Source of the DNA: Paramagnetospirillum caucaseum
Lineage (GTDB): Bacteria; Pseudomonadota; Alphaproteobacteria; Rhodospirillales; Magnetospirillaceae
Length of the DNA: 64,000 nt
NCBI RefSeq assembly: GCF_000342045.1
Contig: NZ_AONQ01000001.1
Coordinates: forward strand, 62,001-126,000
Direction of reading: 5' to 3'
Position 1 is the first letter of the stretch; each line of letters begins with the position of its first letter. This document shows positions 25,801 to 35,400 of this stretch, piece after piece. The notes beneath the pieces were generated by a model that was given only the letters and a program-made list of their open reading frames with translations, was not told the origin of the DNA and did no database searches. The position numbers were made by a program, and so were the translations under genes.

Positions 25801-26355
25801 TCACGCCTCGCGCCATTTAATCGAGCAACCCATGCCGGGAATCTGATTGTCCGGCCCCCGGCCGGTGGACGCCACCAGCCGCATGGCGTCGAGCAGTTCG
25901 CGCCGCACCCCGGGCCCGGCGGGCAGGCGGCCGGATTCGTCCAGGCGGCCGCGGTAGCGCAGGCGGCCATCCCGGTCCAGCCCGAAGAAGTCGGGGGTAC
26001 AGACCGCGCCATAGGCCCGCGCCACATCCTGGCTCCCGTCGAACAGGTAGGGAAAGTCCAGGCCGTGGGCACGGGCGAAGAGCTTCATGTTGTCGAAGGA
26101 ATCCTCGGGATACTGGAGGGGATCGTTGGCGTTGACCGCCACCACCTCGACACCTTCGGCGCGCAGAAGGGCCGCGTCGCGGACCAGCCGGTCGATGATG
26201 GCCACCACGTAGGGGCAGTGATTGCAGATGAAGGCGACCAGCGTGCCCCGCTCGCCGCGCACATCGGCCAGACTCCAGGTCCGCCCGTCGATTCCGGGCA
26301 GGGAGAATTCGGGCGCCGTCCAATCCTCGGCGCAAGCCGGCGTGGTCACCGCCAT
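25801..26355 (-). CDS. Thioredoxin-fold redoxin (CNHC active site)
   Basis: 184 residues of the AhpC/TSA-Redoxin superfamily. The active site reads FICNHCPYV, a CxxC pair characteristic of a thioredoxin-like family found widely in bacteria. No signal peptide is apparent. An N-terminal Cys (PACAEDW) and a C-terminal Cys (GMGCSIKW) may take part in redox exchange. The gene is alone between divergent neighbours. Confidence 0.88.
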   Translation of the reverse strand: MAVTTPACAEDWTAPEFSLPGIDGRTWSLADVRGERGTLVAFICNHCPYVVAIIDRLVRDAALLRAEGVEVVAVNANDPLQYPEDSFDNMKLFARAHGLDFPYLFDGSQDVARAYGAVCTPDFFGLDRDGRLRYRGRLDESGRLPAGPGVRRELLDAMRLVASTGRGPDNQIPGMGCSIKWREA

Positions 26356-26444
26356 GTCCCGTTTCCCCCCGGCAGAATCTGCCCATTGATTCCCATTTGG
26401 CGCGGTCCCACAATATAGCTCAAGTTGTCGGCAGGATCATAGAA

Positions 26445-26825
26445 ATGATCGGGCGAATCATTGCCTTGGCGGGAGTTCTAGCGGTCGGCGGCTGCGCCTG
26501 GATCGGCGAGCAGGGCAGCCTCAATCCCGGCCCGCGCCCGCTGCCCAATACCTATACCTTCATGCAGCTCGAAGCCCTGAGCCTGATCAACACCCACAAG
26601 ACCATCGGCGACCATGTGATTGGCTGGATCACCGGCAAGGATTGTTCCAGCCCCCGGGCCGAGCGCGGCGACGCCTATTGCATCGACCTGCCCAACCGCC
26701 CGCCGCCGCCACCCCAGGTCTATTGCTACAGCACCCTGGCCCGGCCCACCTGCTATTCCCAGCCCTATAACGAGGGCAACGACCGCCTGATCGGCTTCGT
26801 CCCCGCCTCCACTCCCATTCGCTGA
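26445..26825 (+). CDS. Lipoprotein of unknown function
   Basis: 126 residues. Signal peptide with lipobox (IIALAGVLAVGGCAW). The mature part contains a Cys-rich, Pro-rich C-terminus (CSSPRAERGDAYCIDLPNRP; VYCYSTLARPTCYS). The start at 26445 keeps a normal signal peptide; an upstream ATG at 26397 is less likely. No known domain. Confidence 0.8.
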   Translation: MIGRIIALAGVLAVGGCAWIGEQGSLNPGPRPLPNTYTFMQLEALSLINTHKTIGDHVIGWITGKDCSSPRAERGDAYCIDLPNRPPPPPQVYCYSTLARPTCYSQPYNEGNDRLIGFVPASTPIR

Positions 26826-26905
26826 TCCCAAACCCCATCTAATACTCGACAGACACCGTCCCCTGCGCGACAGTAATCCCAGGGGCAAGACCGGTGGGGT
26901 GGCCG

Positions 26906-27241
26906 ATGGCAACATTGATCCGGATGTCGGAATACCGGGGGGGACCGGGTTTCGTTCATTTCGAACGGGGCGAAATCACGCAATTGCTGACGCTCTACGC
27001 GACGCGGGTGGCCCGGGGCGAATGGCGCGACTACGCCATCGACGTCCGGCCGGACGGCGCCGTGTTCTCCATCTTCCGCCACGCCCTCGAGCGTCCCCTC
27101 TACACGGTGACCAAATCGGCCTCGGGGCCCAAGGGCTCCACCTGGAGCGTCGCCCGCGCGGGACGGGTCGTATCGCGCTTCCCCACCCTGGCCGGGGCGC
27201 TGGGTGCCCTGGAACGGGCCCCCCATCCGGTCGTGCCCTAG
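26906..27241 (+). CDS. DUF2794 family protein
   Basis: 111 residues matching DUF2794, a family conserved in alphaproteobacteria (VHFERGEITQLLTLYATRVA; WRDYAIDVRPDGAVFSIFRH). Function is unknown. It is followed 3 bases later by a lipoprotein gene on the same strand, so the two likely share a transcript. Confidence 0.88.
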   Translation: MATLIRMSEYRGGPGFVHFERGEITQLLTLYATRVARGEWRDYAIDVRPDGAVFSIFRHALERPLYTVTKSASGPKGSTWSVARAGRVVSRFPTLAGALGALERAPHPVVP

Positions 27242-27244
27242 CCC

Positions 27245-27805
27245 ATGCGCCACGTCATCGCCGCCCTGATGGTGACCGTCGTCCTGTTCGGCTGCGCCGC
27301 GCCGCCGCCGCCGCCGCCGCGGATGAGCGCCGAGGAGCGCGAGGAATTCCGCCAGGACATGCTGGCCGATGTGGAAAAGATCGACGTCTTCCTGCAGAAG
27401 ACCCGACGCGGCATCAACCTGACCGAAATCACCCTGGGCTGGTTCACCATGATCCTGCTCAACGAACTGAGCGCCCGGGATGCCGGGCTGCATGCCCACA
27501 TCCACCACGACGACGCCAATGCCGAGCTTTATCTGCGCAACGATTTCCAGCCCGATCCCGGGCGCGAGATCGCCGCCCTCGACGCCCTGGCCCGCCAGGG
27601 GGATTCCAGGGAGGCCGAGATCCGCCTGGCGGCGCGGGAATCGCTGGTCTGCCTGACCACCATTCCCAGCCCCAAGACCTCGGAGGAGATGCAGCGGCAG
27701 GCCAGGACCGGCCTGATCGCCGCCCTCGTGAAGCTGAGGATTCATCTCGGCCGCATCGCCGAGGCCCACCGCATTCCGGCAGAGCCTCCCGCCGCGACGA
27801 ACTGA
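27245..27805 (+). CDS. Lipoprotein, helical, unknown function
   Basis: 186 residues. Signal peptide and lipobox (MRHVIAALMVTVVLFGCAA), a run of seven prolines, then a helical acidic domain with no family I recognise (EEREEFRQDMLADVEKIDVF). It sits 3 bases after the DUF2794 gene. Confidence 0.8.
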   Translation: MRHVIAALMVTVVLFGCAAPPPPPPRMSAEEREEFRQDMLADVEKIDVFLQKTRRGINLTEITLGWFTMILLNELSARDAGLHAHIHHDDANAELYLRNDFQPDPGREIAALDALARQGDSREAEIRLAARESLVCLTTIPSPKTSEEMQRQARTGLIAALVKLRIHLGRIAEAHRIPAEPPAATN

Positions 27806-27830
27806 CGGGGATAGACCCAAGGGGAATGAA

Positions 27831-28002
27831 GGAGAGGGAGCGTTTGGGGACCGCTCCCTCTCCAAGCCCCCTCGCGGCCTTGGGGTTCGGGGATGGCCGC
27901 GAAGGAACATTTCGCTGGTTTCCGGTAGCTGCGAGGAGGGGACGTTGGGGGCGCCCCCTCCTCTCCGATCGTGCCCGCGGCTTGGGGTTCGGGGATGCCG
28001 CG
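27831..28002. repeat. Two tandem copies of a double-hairpin repeat
   Basis: Each copy has a stem-loop in C/T- and G/A-rich sequence (GGAGAGGGAGC/GCTCCCTCTCC at 27831-27863; GAGGAGGGG/CCCCTCCTC with GCGC top at 27933-27966) followed by a second hairpin around the shared core CTTGGGGTTCGGGGATG (27873-27901 and 27976-28002, each closed by CGCGGC/GCCGCG). The two copies are about 100 bases apart. The arrangement resembles a duplicated interspersed repeat lying between convergent genes. Confidence 0.65.
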
Positions 28003-28065
28003 AGCTGACCGTGCCACCGAGGGGACGCCGCCCGGAGACGGCCCCACCTCGTCTTGATCCGCCGT

Positions 28066-29118
28066 TCAGGCGGCCTTGTTCTCCTCCCCCCGCCCGAGCG
28101 GGGCGGCGCCCAGCCGCAGGCTGAAGCCGAACGAACTGCCCAGGCCGTTTTCCGATTCGACCCAGACCCGGCCTCCCAGCCGCTCCACCAGCCGGCGGAC
28201 CACGGCCAGACCAGTGCCGAGGCCCGGGGCAAGACGCTCGCCGCCGCCATGGGGGCGATAGAAAATCTCGAACATGCGGGCCATGCGGGCCGGCTCGATG
28301 CCCAGGCCGTTGTCGCAGACCTTGATGCGAGCCATGTCGCCGTCCCGCGACACCGAGACATGGATCACCGGCCGGCGCTCCGGCGAGCGGTAGCGCACGG
28401 CGTTGTCGAGCAGTTGCATGAAGATCTCGATCAGCGAGGCCTGGTCGGCCTCGACCTCGGGCAGCGGGTCCACCACCAGGGTGGCTCCGGCCTCGGCCAG
28501 CACCTCGGCCAGACGCTGCCGGGCGACGGTCATGGCGACCCAGGCGGAATTCACCTCGCCGGTGCGCGGGGTGGAATCCACCGCCACGAACTCCCGAAGG
28601 CCGCTGACCAGCGCCCGCATGCGCCGTGCGCCGTCGACCACATGGCCGACATAATCCTTCACGTCGTCGTCGCAGCCGGCCTTGTCGTGGCTGGCCAGCA
28701 GCTGGGAGTACGACACCATGCGGCGCAGCGGCTCCTGCAGGTCGTGGGCGGCCACGTCGGCGATACGCTCCAGATCGGCCACATAACGGCGCAGCCGGTC
28801 GCGCTGCTCGGTCAGTTCCGCTTCCCTGAGACGCAGGCGCTCGGCGGTCCGCCGCTGCCAGCAGATCGCCTGGAACAGCAGCAGGCACAGCCCGCCCACC
28901 CCCAGGGCCATGACGGCCCCCAGGACCATGCCGCCGGTCCGCCCGCTTTCCATCGGGTGGGCCGTGCCGATGGCGGCGAACTGCCGTTCGATGCCGGGGT
29001 TGAAGCCCAGGCCCAGCCAGAACAGCGCCACCAGCAAGACGCCGGCCACGGCCGAGAGACGGCCGAAGCCGCCGCCGTCGTCGAAGCGCTCAATGATCGG
29101 AATGTGCCGCGGCACCAT
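28066..29118 (-). CDS. Membrane sensor histidine kinase
   Basis: 350 residues. Two N-terminal membrane helices (about 22-40 and 60-83), a short coiled coil, a HisKA domain with the phospho-acceptor His in VAAHDLQEPLRRM (about residue 125), and a HATPase domain with N-box LLDNAVRYRSP, G1 box DNGLGIEP and GTGLAVV. The DHp type resembles bacteriophytochrome-like kinases. The ATG has GGAG five bases upstream. It is divergent from a response regulator gene 162 bases away, its likely partner. Confidence 0.93.
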   Translation of the reverse strand: MVPRHIPIIERFDDGGGFGRLSAVAGVLLVALFWLGLGFNPGIERQFAAIGTAHPMESGRTGGMVLGAVMALGVGGLCLLLFQAICWQRRTAERLRLREAELTEQRDRLRRYVADLERIADVAAHDLQEPLRRMVSYSQLLASHDKAGCDDDVKDYVGHVVDGARRMRALVSGLREFVAVDSTPRTGEVNSAWVAMTVARQRLAEVLAEAGATLVVDPLPEVEADQASLIEIFMQLLDNAVRYRSPERRPVIHVSVSRDGDMARIKVCDNGLGIEPARMARMFEIFYRPHGGGERLAPGLGTGLAVVRRLVERLGGRVWVESENGLGSSFGFSLRLGAAPLGRGEENKAA

Positions 29119-29280
29119 GCTGTCTCCACCCCGCCCCGCCGGCCATCGTCCGGTGGGGAAACCCAGTGGAGCTTTTATAGGCGCAAGTTCACAACGGAAT
29201 TACGGCAGTGATTGAATTGCGCACCAATACCCTGTAAACGATTGGTGAATACCATAACAGTCCGTCGGCCGGAGAATGCA

Positions 29281-29985
29281 GTGTCGGCAAAAGCCCATGT
29301 CCTGATCGTCGAAGACGAGCCCGTCACCCGTGCCAAGCTTGCCGCCTACCTCACCGGGGAAGGTTTCCAGGTCAGCGAAGCGGCGGACGCCAAGGACATG
29401 AAGGCCATCGTGTCCAAGACCGTCCCCGACGTGGTGCTGCTCGACATCAACCTGCCCGACGAAAGCGGCCTGATCCTGGCGCGCGAGCTGCGCGCCAAGT
29501 CGTCGGTGGGCATCATCCTGGTCACCGCCCGCCAGGACGAGACCGACCGCATCGTCGGCCTGGAAATCGGCGCCGACGACTACATCACCAAGCCGTTCAA
29601 TCCCCGCGAACTGGCCGTGCGGGTCCGCAACCTGCAGCGCCGCGTCGCCCCGACCATGGCCGCCGAGCGCTCGGCCACCGGCATCCACAATTTCGCCGGC
29701 TGGCGCCTGGATTGCGATGCCCGCCAACTGGCCTCGCCCACCGGCGAACTGGTGCGGCTGACCCGTGGCGAGTTCGACGTGCTGGCCGCCCTGGCCCGCA
29801 ACGCCGGGCGGGCGCTGACCCGCGACCAGCTGCTCGATCTGACCCAGCATGACGGCGAGGCGGTGATCGACCGCACCATCGACGTGCTGGTGGGCCGCCT
29901 GCGCCGCAAGATCGAGGCGGATTCCCGCCACCCCTCCATCATCCTGACGGTGCACGGGGTCGGCTATCGCCTGGTGGCGAACTAA
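29281..29985 (+). CDS. OmpR-family response regulator
   Basis: 234 residues from a GTG with GGAG six bases upstream. Receiver domain: acidic EDE (VLIVEDEPVTRAKL), phospho-acceptor in VVLLDINLPDESG, Lys in YITKPFNPRE. The C-terminal winged helix is clear (RLTRGEFDVLAALARNAGR; DRTIDVLVGRLRRKIE; TVHGVGYRLV). Paired by position with the divergent sensor kinase. The shared 160-base spacer is where it would autoregulate. Confidence 0.93.
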   Translation: MSAKAHVLIVEDEPVTRAKLAAYLTGEGFQVSEAADAKDMKAIVSKTVPDVVLLDINLPDESGLILARELRAKSSVGIILVTARQDETDRIVGLEIGADDYITKPFNPRELAVRVRNLQRRVAPTMAAERSATGIHNFAGWRLDCDARQLASPTGELVRLTRGEFDVLAALARNAGRALTRDQLLDLTQHDGEAVIDRTIDVLVGRLRRKIEADSRHPSIILTVHGVGYRLVAN

Positions 29986-30010
29986 AATTCCCGTTTCTTC
30001 GTGACGGTCC

Positions 30011-30469
30011 CTATCCGTGGCGCTCCACGTCGCCCTGGACCTCGTCGCCCTTCAGTCCGTGCGCCCACATCAGGCCGAGCACCGCCCCCTTCATCCGGGG
30101 CAGCAGGCGCCAGATCAGCAGTCCCAGCCCGGCCAGCGCCACCGCCATCTGGACTTCCAGCGGCGGGTGCCATGTCTGCTCGGCCGCCAGGACCAGCGGC
30201 ACCACCACATGGCCGGCGACCAGCACGGTGAAATAGGCCGGGCCGTCATCGGCCTTGATATGACCCAGGCGTTCGCCGCAATAGGGACAGGCGGCACGGA
30301 TGCGCAGATAGCCCTCCAGGCACTCCCCGACGCCGCAACGGGGGCACAGCCGCCGCGCCCCGCGCCAGATGGACAGGGCGATGGGGCGGCCGCGGCCATG
30401 CTCCGACGGCGGCAGATTGGCGGGCGGCGGGGCGGGCTTGCAGACGGGGACGCGCAGGCGCTGGGGCAT
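30011..30469 (-). CDS. DUF983 protein (zinc-ribbon membrane protein)
   Basis: 152 residues from the ATG at 30469 (30499 is an alternative that adds 10). Two CxxC pairs (LCPRCGVGECLEG and CPYCGERLG) form a zinc ribbon, followed by two hydrophobic helices. DUF983 is widespread in alphaproteobacteria, often near cytochrome oxidase or methyltransferase genes; its role is not established. Confidence 0.88.
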   Translation of the reverse strand: MPQRLRVPVCKPAPPPANLPPSEHGRGRPIALSIWRGARRLCPRCGVGECLEGYLRIRAACPYCGERLGHIKADDGPAYFTVLVAGHVVVPLVLAAEQTWHPPLEVQMAVALAGLGLLIWRLLPRMKGAVLGLMWAHGLKGDEVQGDVERHG

Positions 30470-30515
30470 TCGGGCAGCCTTTTTGCGAATAAGACGCACT
30501 TTGTGGAAGTGGGTC

Positions 30516-30884
30516 TCAGGGCCGGGCTTTTCCAGCGGAATGACTCGGTTTGGCCCTCTTCGGCCTGTGGGTGCGGAGCGCCGCGTCGAAGGCGGCGCGG
30601 CCCCAGGCGCACAGTTCCGCCCCGTCCTCCACCACGTCGGCCGGAACCTCCCAATAGGGCATGACCATGGGCTTGTCCGCCCACGGCTTGAACTGTGCCG
30701 CCCCCGCCGCCTCGAACATGGCGCGGTTGCCGTCGTCGGCCTTCATGAACAGGCAATCCCAGGCGATCAGCGCGAACATCAGCCCGTCGAGATAGAGGCC
30801 GAATCCCCCGAACATGGCCCGTGCCGTCACCGGCCCGAGCGGCGAGAGCATGTCGCAGAGGTGATCGGCGAACTGGCGGCTCAC
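30516..30884 (-). CDS. TfoX N-terminal domain protein
   Basis: 122 residues with the TfoX/Sxy N-terminal fold (ARAMFGGFGLYLDGLMFALI, FMKADDGNR, MVMPYWEVP). Only the N-terminal domain is present; the C-terminal helix-hairpin-helix domain of competence regulator TfoX is absent, as in many small homologues. It starts with GTG 22 bases after the HD-GYP gene and so may be last in that operon. Confidence 0.9.
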   Translation of the reverse strand: MSRQFADHLCDMLSPLGPVTARAMFGGFGLYLDGLMFALIAWDCLFMKADDGNRAMFEAAGAAQFKPWADKPMVMPYWEVPADVVEDGAELCAWGRAAFDAALRTHRPKRAKPSHSAGKARP

Positions 30885-30905
30885 GGGGGCGTTCCCCGTC
30901 GGGCC

Positions 30906-32054
30906 TCAGCCCCCGGCACCGGCCTGCTCGAGATAGTCCTTCTTCTTTTCCATGTCGCCGTCGCTGTCGGCGAAGCGGGCGGCGATGGCCTCGAACTCGT
31001 CGCTGAGCGCCAGGAAGGCCTCGACGATGTCGGGGTCGAAATGACTGCCCGCCCCTTCGGCGATGATCCGCACCGCCTTGTCGTGGGGCATGCCCTCCTT
31101 GTAGACCCGGCGGCTGATCAGGGCGTCGTAGACGTCGGCCACCGCCATCAGGCGGGCCGAGACCGGGATGTCGTCGCCGCCGATCCCCCGGGGATAGCCG
31201 CTGCCGTCCCACTTTTCCTGGTGGCCGTAGGCGATCTCCTTGGCCATGGCCAGGAATTCCACCGGCGTGCCCAACGAGCGCTCGGCATGCTCGATGGCGT
31301 CACGGCCCAGGGTGGTGTGGGTCTTCATGATCTCGAATTCATGGGGCTCGAAGCGTCCCGGCTTCAGCAGGATGCGGTCGGGAATGCCGACCTTGCCGAT
31401 ATCGTGCAGCGGCGCCGACTTGAACAGCATGTCGATGACGGAATCGTCGAGGGTGGCGGAAAAGCGCGGGTGGTCCTTCAGCTTCCCGGCCAGGGCGCGG
31501 ACGTAGAACTGGGTGCGGCGGATGTGATTGCCGGTGTCGGAATCCCGCGTCTCGGCCAGCGAGGCCATGGCCAGGATGGTGACGTCCTGGATGGCGGCCA
31601 GTTCGCGGGTGCGGCGTGCCACCTCGGTCTCCAGATAGGCGGCCTTGTCGCGGAGGAAATCGGCCCCGGCCTTGACCTTGAGGTGGGTCTCGACCCGGGC
31701 CAGGGCCACCGCCGGAGTGATGGGTTTGGTGACGTAGTCCACCGCCCCCAGCCGCAGCCCGGCCTCCTCGTCCTCGGCGCCGCTCATGGCGGTGAGGAAG
31801 ATCACCGGAATGTCGCGGGTGGCGCGGTCGGCCTTCAGGCGGCGGCAGACCTCGTGCCCGTCCATACCGGGCATCATGATGTCCAGCAGGATGAGGTCGG
31901 GCGGCGCCTCCGAGGCGGCGATGGCCAGGGCCTTCTCGCCGTTGTTGGCGATCTTGACCCGGTAGAGGTCCTTCAGCAGGCCGCTCATCAGCTTCAGGTT
32001 GTCGGGCGTGTCGTCGACCACCAGGATGGTCGGGCGGGTATCGTCGGAACTCAT
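30906..32054 (-). CDS. Response regulator with HD-GYP domain (RpfG type)
   Basis: 382 residues. N-terminal receiver (VVDDTPDNLKL, phospho-acceptor in LILLDIMMPGMDG, Lys in VTKPITP) and C-terminal HD-GYP phosphodiesterase with HDIGK, GYGHQE-like AYGHQEKWDGSGYPRG and ADVYDAL, so hydrolysis of c-di-GMP is expected. Its ATG overlaps the stop of the stand-alone receiver gene (ATGA). It is the output of the signalling operon that begins at 38579. Confidence 0.95.
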   Translation of the reverse strand: MSSDDTRPTILVVDDTPDNLKLMSGLLKDLYRVKIANNGEKALAIAASEAPPDLILLDIMMPGMDGHEVCRRLKADRATRDIPVIFLTAMSGAEDEEAGLRLGAVDYVTKPITPAVALARVETHLKVKAGADFLRDKAAYLETEVARRTRELAAIQDVTILAMASLAETRDSDTGNHIRRTQFYVRALAGKLKDHPRFSATLDDSVIDMLFKSAPLHDIGKVGIPDRILLKPGRFEPHEFEIMKTHTTLGRDAIEHAERSLGTPVEFLAMAKEIAYGHQEKWDGSGYPRGIGGDDIPVSARLMAVADVYDALISRRVYKEGMPHDKAVRIIAEGAGSHFDPDIVEAFLALSDEFEAIAARFADSDGDMEKKKDYLEQAGAGG

Positions 32055-32461
32055 GACAAGGTCACCTTCAGGGCGCGTTCAATGGCTTTCTTGACGGCGG
32101 CGATGGACACCGGCTTGACCAGATAGCCGGAGACCTTGAGGCCCTTGGCGGTCATCACCGCCTCCTCGCCCGAATCCGAGGTCAGCATCACCACCGGAGT
32201 GGCCGCCACCTCGGGAATGGGCGCCTTCTGCAGGGTCGCCACATAGGCGAAGCCGTCCTCGCCCGGCATGTGGATATCGCACAGCACGATGGTGGGGCGG
32301 ATGCGCAGCGTCTCGGAGATGGCCGCCTTGACGTCGCCGGCATCGTAGAGGCTGGACGGCGGAATGCCGATCTGCATGAGAATCTGGCGGAGGGTCAGCC
32401 GGATGAAGGGCTCGTCGTCCACCAGCAGCACCTTGATCCGGCGCAGTTCCGTTTCGTTCAT
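32051..32461 (-). CDS. Stand-alone receiver (CheY-like) protein
   Basis: 136 residues, a single receiver domain with DDEP (residues about 15-18), phospho-acceptor in [13 protein letters not shown], and Lys in YLVKPVS. ATGA overlaps join it to the hybrid kinase upstream and to the HD-GYP gene downstream. It is the natural shuttle between the HPt domain of the kinase and another output. Confidence 0.93.
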   Translation of the reverse strand: MNETELRRIKVLLVDDEPFIRLTLRQILMQIGIPPSSLYDAGDVKAAISETLRIRPTIVLCDIHMPGEDGFAYVATLQKAPIPEVAATPVVMLTSDSGEEAVMTAKGLKVSGYLVKPVSIAAVKKAIERALKVTLS

Positions 32462-35400
32462 GAGGCACCTTTGTCGGCAAGAAGGAGGGCAAGCGCGTCG
32501 CGTAACTCGTCCAGGGTGGGGGCCAGCAACGGGGCCAGCATGGCCACCGCCTCGCCGTTGCCGTTCCTGGCGGCATTCTCCAGATCGGCGGCCAGCCGGC
32601 CCAGCCGCACGGCGCCGGCGGTGTTGGCCGTGCCTTTCAGGCCGTGGGCCGTCTCGCGCAGGGCGGCAAGCTCGGTCTCGGCCCCGATGCGCGCCACCTT
32701 GGCCCCGGCATCGTCGAGGAAGGCGGCCAGGATGGGGCGCAGCCGCGCCATGTCCCACTTGTAGATCGCCCCCATGCGCTCGAAATCGAAGATGTCGGGA
32801 TCGATCTCGGGCAGGGCCGGGGCGGAGGCGGGGACAGGCGCCGCCGCCATGGGAACCGCCACCGGCGCGGCACGCCGCCATTTCAGCAAGGTGGCGAACA
32901 TGGCGTCGGGATCGATGGGCTTGGCCAAGTGGTCGTTCATGCCGGCCTCCAGGCATTTCTCCTTGTCGGCCTGCATGGCGTTGGCGGTCATGGCGATGAT
33001 GGGCAGGTCGCCAAAGCCCAGCCTGCGGATTTCGCGCGTCGCGGTGACGCCGTCCATCACCGGCATCTGCATGTCCATCAGGACCATGTCGTAGGGGGCG
33101 GCCCCGACCATTTCCACGGCGACGGCGCCGTTCTCGGCCAGTTCCACCACCACGCCGCCGTCGGCCAGCAATTCGCTGGCCACCTGCTGGTTGAAGTCGT
33201 TGTCCTCGACCAGCAGGACCCTGAGGCCCCTGAGCCCGGACAGGTCGGCTTCGTTCACCGCCGCGCCGGCGGAATCGTCGGGTTCGTCCTCCGGCACGGC
33301 GCCCAGTGAGCGCATGGCGGCGTCGAACAGCAGCGAGGGATTGACCGGCTTGATCAGCACCTCCTCGATCCCGGCATGCTCGGCCCCCGCCATCACCTCC
33401 TCGCGGCCATGGGCGGTGACCATGATCATGTGGGGCGTCCGCGTCAGGCCGAGGCCCTTGATGGCGTAGGCGGTCTCGATGCCGTCCATGCCGGGCATCT
33501 GCCAGTCGAGGAAGACGATCTGGTAGGCGTCGTCGCCGCCCATGGTGCGGCGCACCGCCTCCACCGCCAGGGCGCCGGATTCCACGTCGTCCACCTTGAA
33601 GGACATGGCGGCCAACATGTCCACCAGCACGGCCCGCGCATTCTCGTTGTCGTCGACCACCAGCATGCGCCGCCCGCGCAGGTCGGGCCTGGGCAGCAGC
33701 TTGCGGCGCGGCTTGCCCTTGCCCAGCGTGGCGGTGAACCAGAAGGTGGAACCCTGGCCCGGCTCGGATTCGACGCCGACGCCGCCGCCCATCAGCTCAG
33801 CCAGCTTTTTGGAGATGGCCAGGCCCAGCCCGGTGCCGCCGTACTTGCGGGTGGTGGAGGAATCCGCCTGCTGGAAGCTCTGGAACAGGCGTCCCCGCTG
33901 TTCCTCGCTCAGGCCGATGCCGGTGTCCCGGACCTCGAAGCGCAGCACCACCTCGCCGCCGAGATCCTGGCCCAGGCGGACCCGGATGGCGATCTCGCCG
34001 GCTTCGGTGAACTTCACCGCGTTGTTGGCGTAGTTGATCAGAATCTGACCCAGGCGCAGCGGGTCGCCCACCAGATCGTTGGGAACGTCGGAGCCGACGT
34101 CGAACACCAGTTCCAGACCCTTGGCCGTCGTCTTCTCGGTGATCAGGTTGGCGACGTTGTCCAGCACCTTGTCCAGGTAGACCTCGGTGTGCTCCACCGC
34201 CAGCTTGCCGGCCTCGATCTTGGAGAAGTCGAGGATGTCGTTGATGATCCCCAGCAGGTGCTGGCCCGATTGCTGGATCTTCCTGACATAGTCCTTCTGG
34301 CGCGGGTTGAGTTCGGTCTTCAGCGCCAGATGACTCATGCCGATGATGGCGTTCATGGGCGTCCTGATCTCGTGGCTCATGTTGGCCAGAAAGTCGGCCT
34401 TGGCCTGGGAGGCCGCCTCGGCCTTCTCCAGCGCCTGATGCAGCAGGGTGTCGGCCTCCTTCTGTCGGGTGATGTCCTGGTAGGCGCCGTACATGTACCT
34501 GATCTTGCCGTCCTCGTCGTGAACCAGCTTGCCGGCGGCATGGACCCAGACCACCTTGCCGTCCACCGGCCGCCTGTAGGCGTAGATGGAATCGTAGTGG
34601 TCGTAGCGCCCCTCGATGGCGCCGAGATAGCGTTCCTCGGTGGCCTTGGCGGTTTCCGGGTTGGCCTCCACCAGCCGGTTGAACCACTCGTCGGCCAGAT
34701 GGTAGCGCCCATCGGGCTTCAGCGACTCGCCCAGGATCTTGGCCGCGCGCTCGGACTGGTAGTAGTAATCCGGGTCGCTGTAATCCACCTGCCAGTAGCC
34801 CGATCCGGTCAGTTCCAGGGCGATGTCCGACAGGACGTTGACCCGCTTCAGGTTCTCCGCCGCCTGCTTGCGCTCGGTGATGTCGACGAAGGTTCCCACC
34901 AGCCCGCCGGGCGAGCCGTCGGCCTTGCGGAAGCCCGCGACGTAGTAGAGCGTGTCGTGCAGCTTGCCGTCGGCGAAGGGAATGGGCATCTCCTTCTCGA
35001 CGGACGAGGCTTGGGCGATGACGGTCTCGTCCTCTGCCTGATAGGCGATGCGGTCGGCCTCGGGCAGGTAGTCGAGGTCCAGCACCCTTTTCCCGATCAG
35101 GTCGCCGCGACGGACGCCGAAGGTCTGCTCGTAGGCGCGGTTGAAGCCCAGGAAGCGGGCGTCCGCCCCCTTGTAGAACAAGGGATAGGGGATGGTGTCC
35201 ACCATGGCCTGCTGGAACATGGCCTGGTCGCGGATGGCGTCCTCGGCCTCCTTGCGCTCGGTGATGTCGCGGAACGACACCACGGTGCCCACCACCCTTC
35301 CGTCCTTGACCACCGGCGTGGTGCTGTATTCCACCGGAAAGCTGGTGCCGTCCCGGCGCCACAGCACCTCATCGTCCACATTGCGCGGCCGGCCGTCGTG

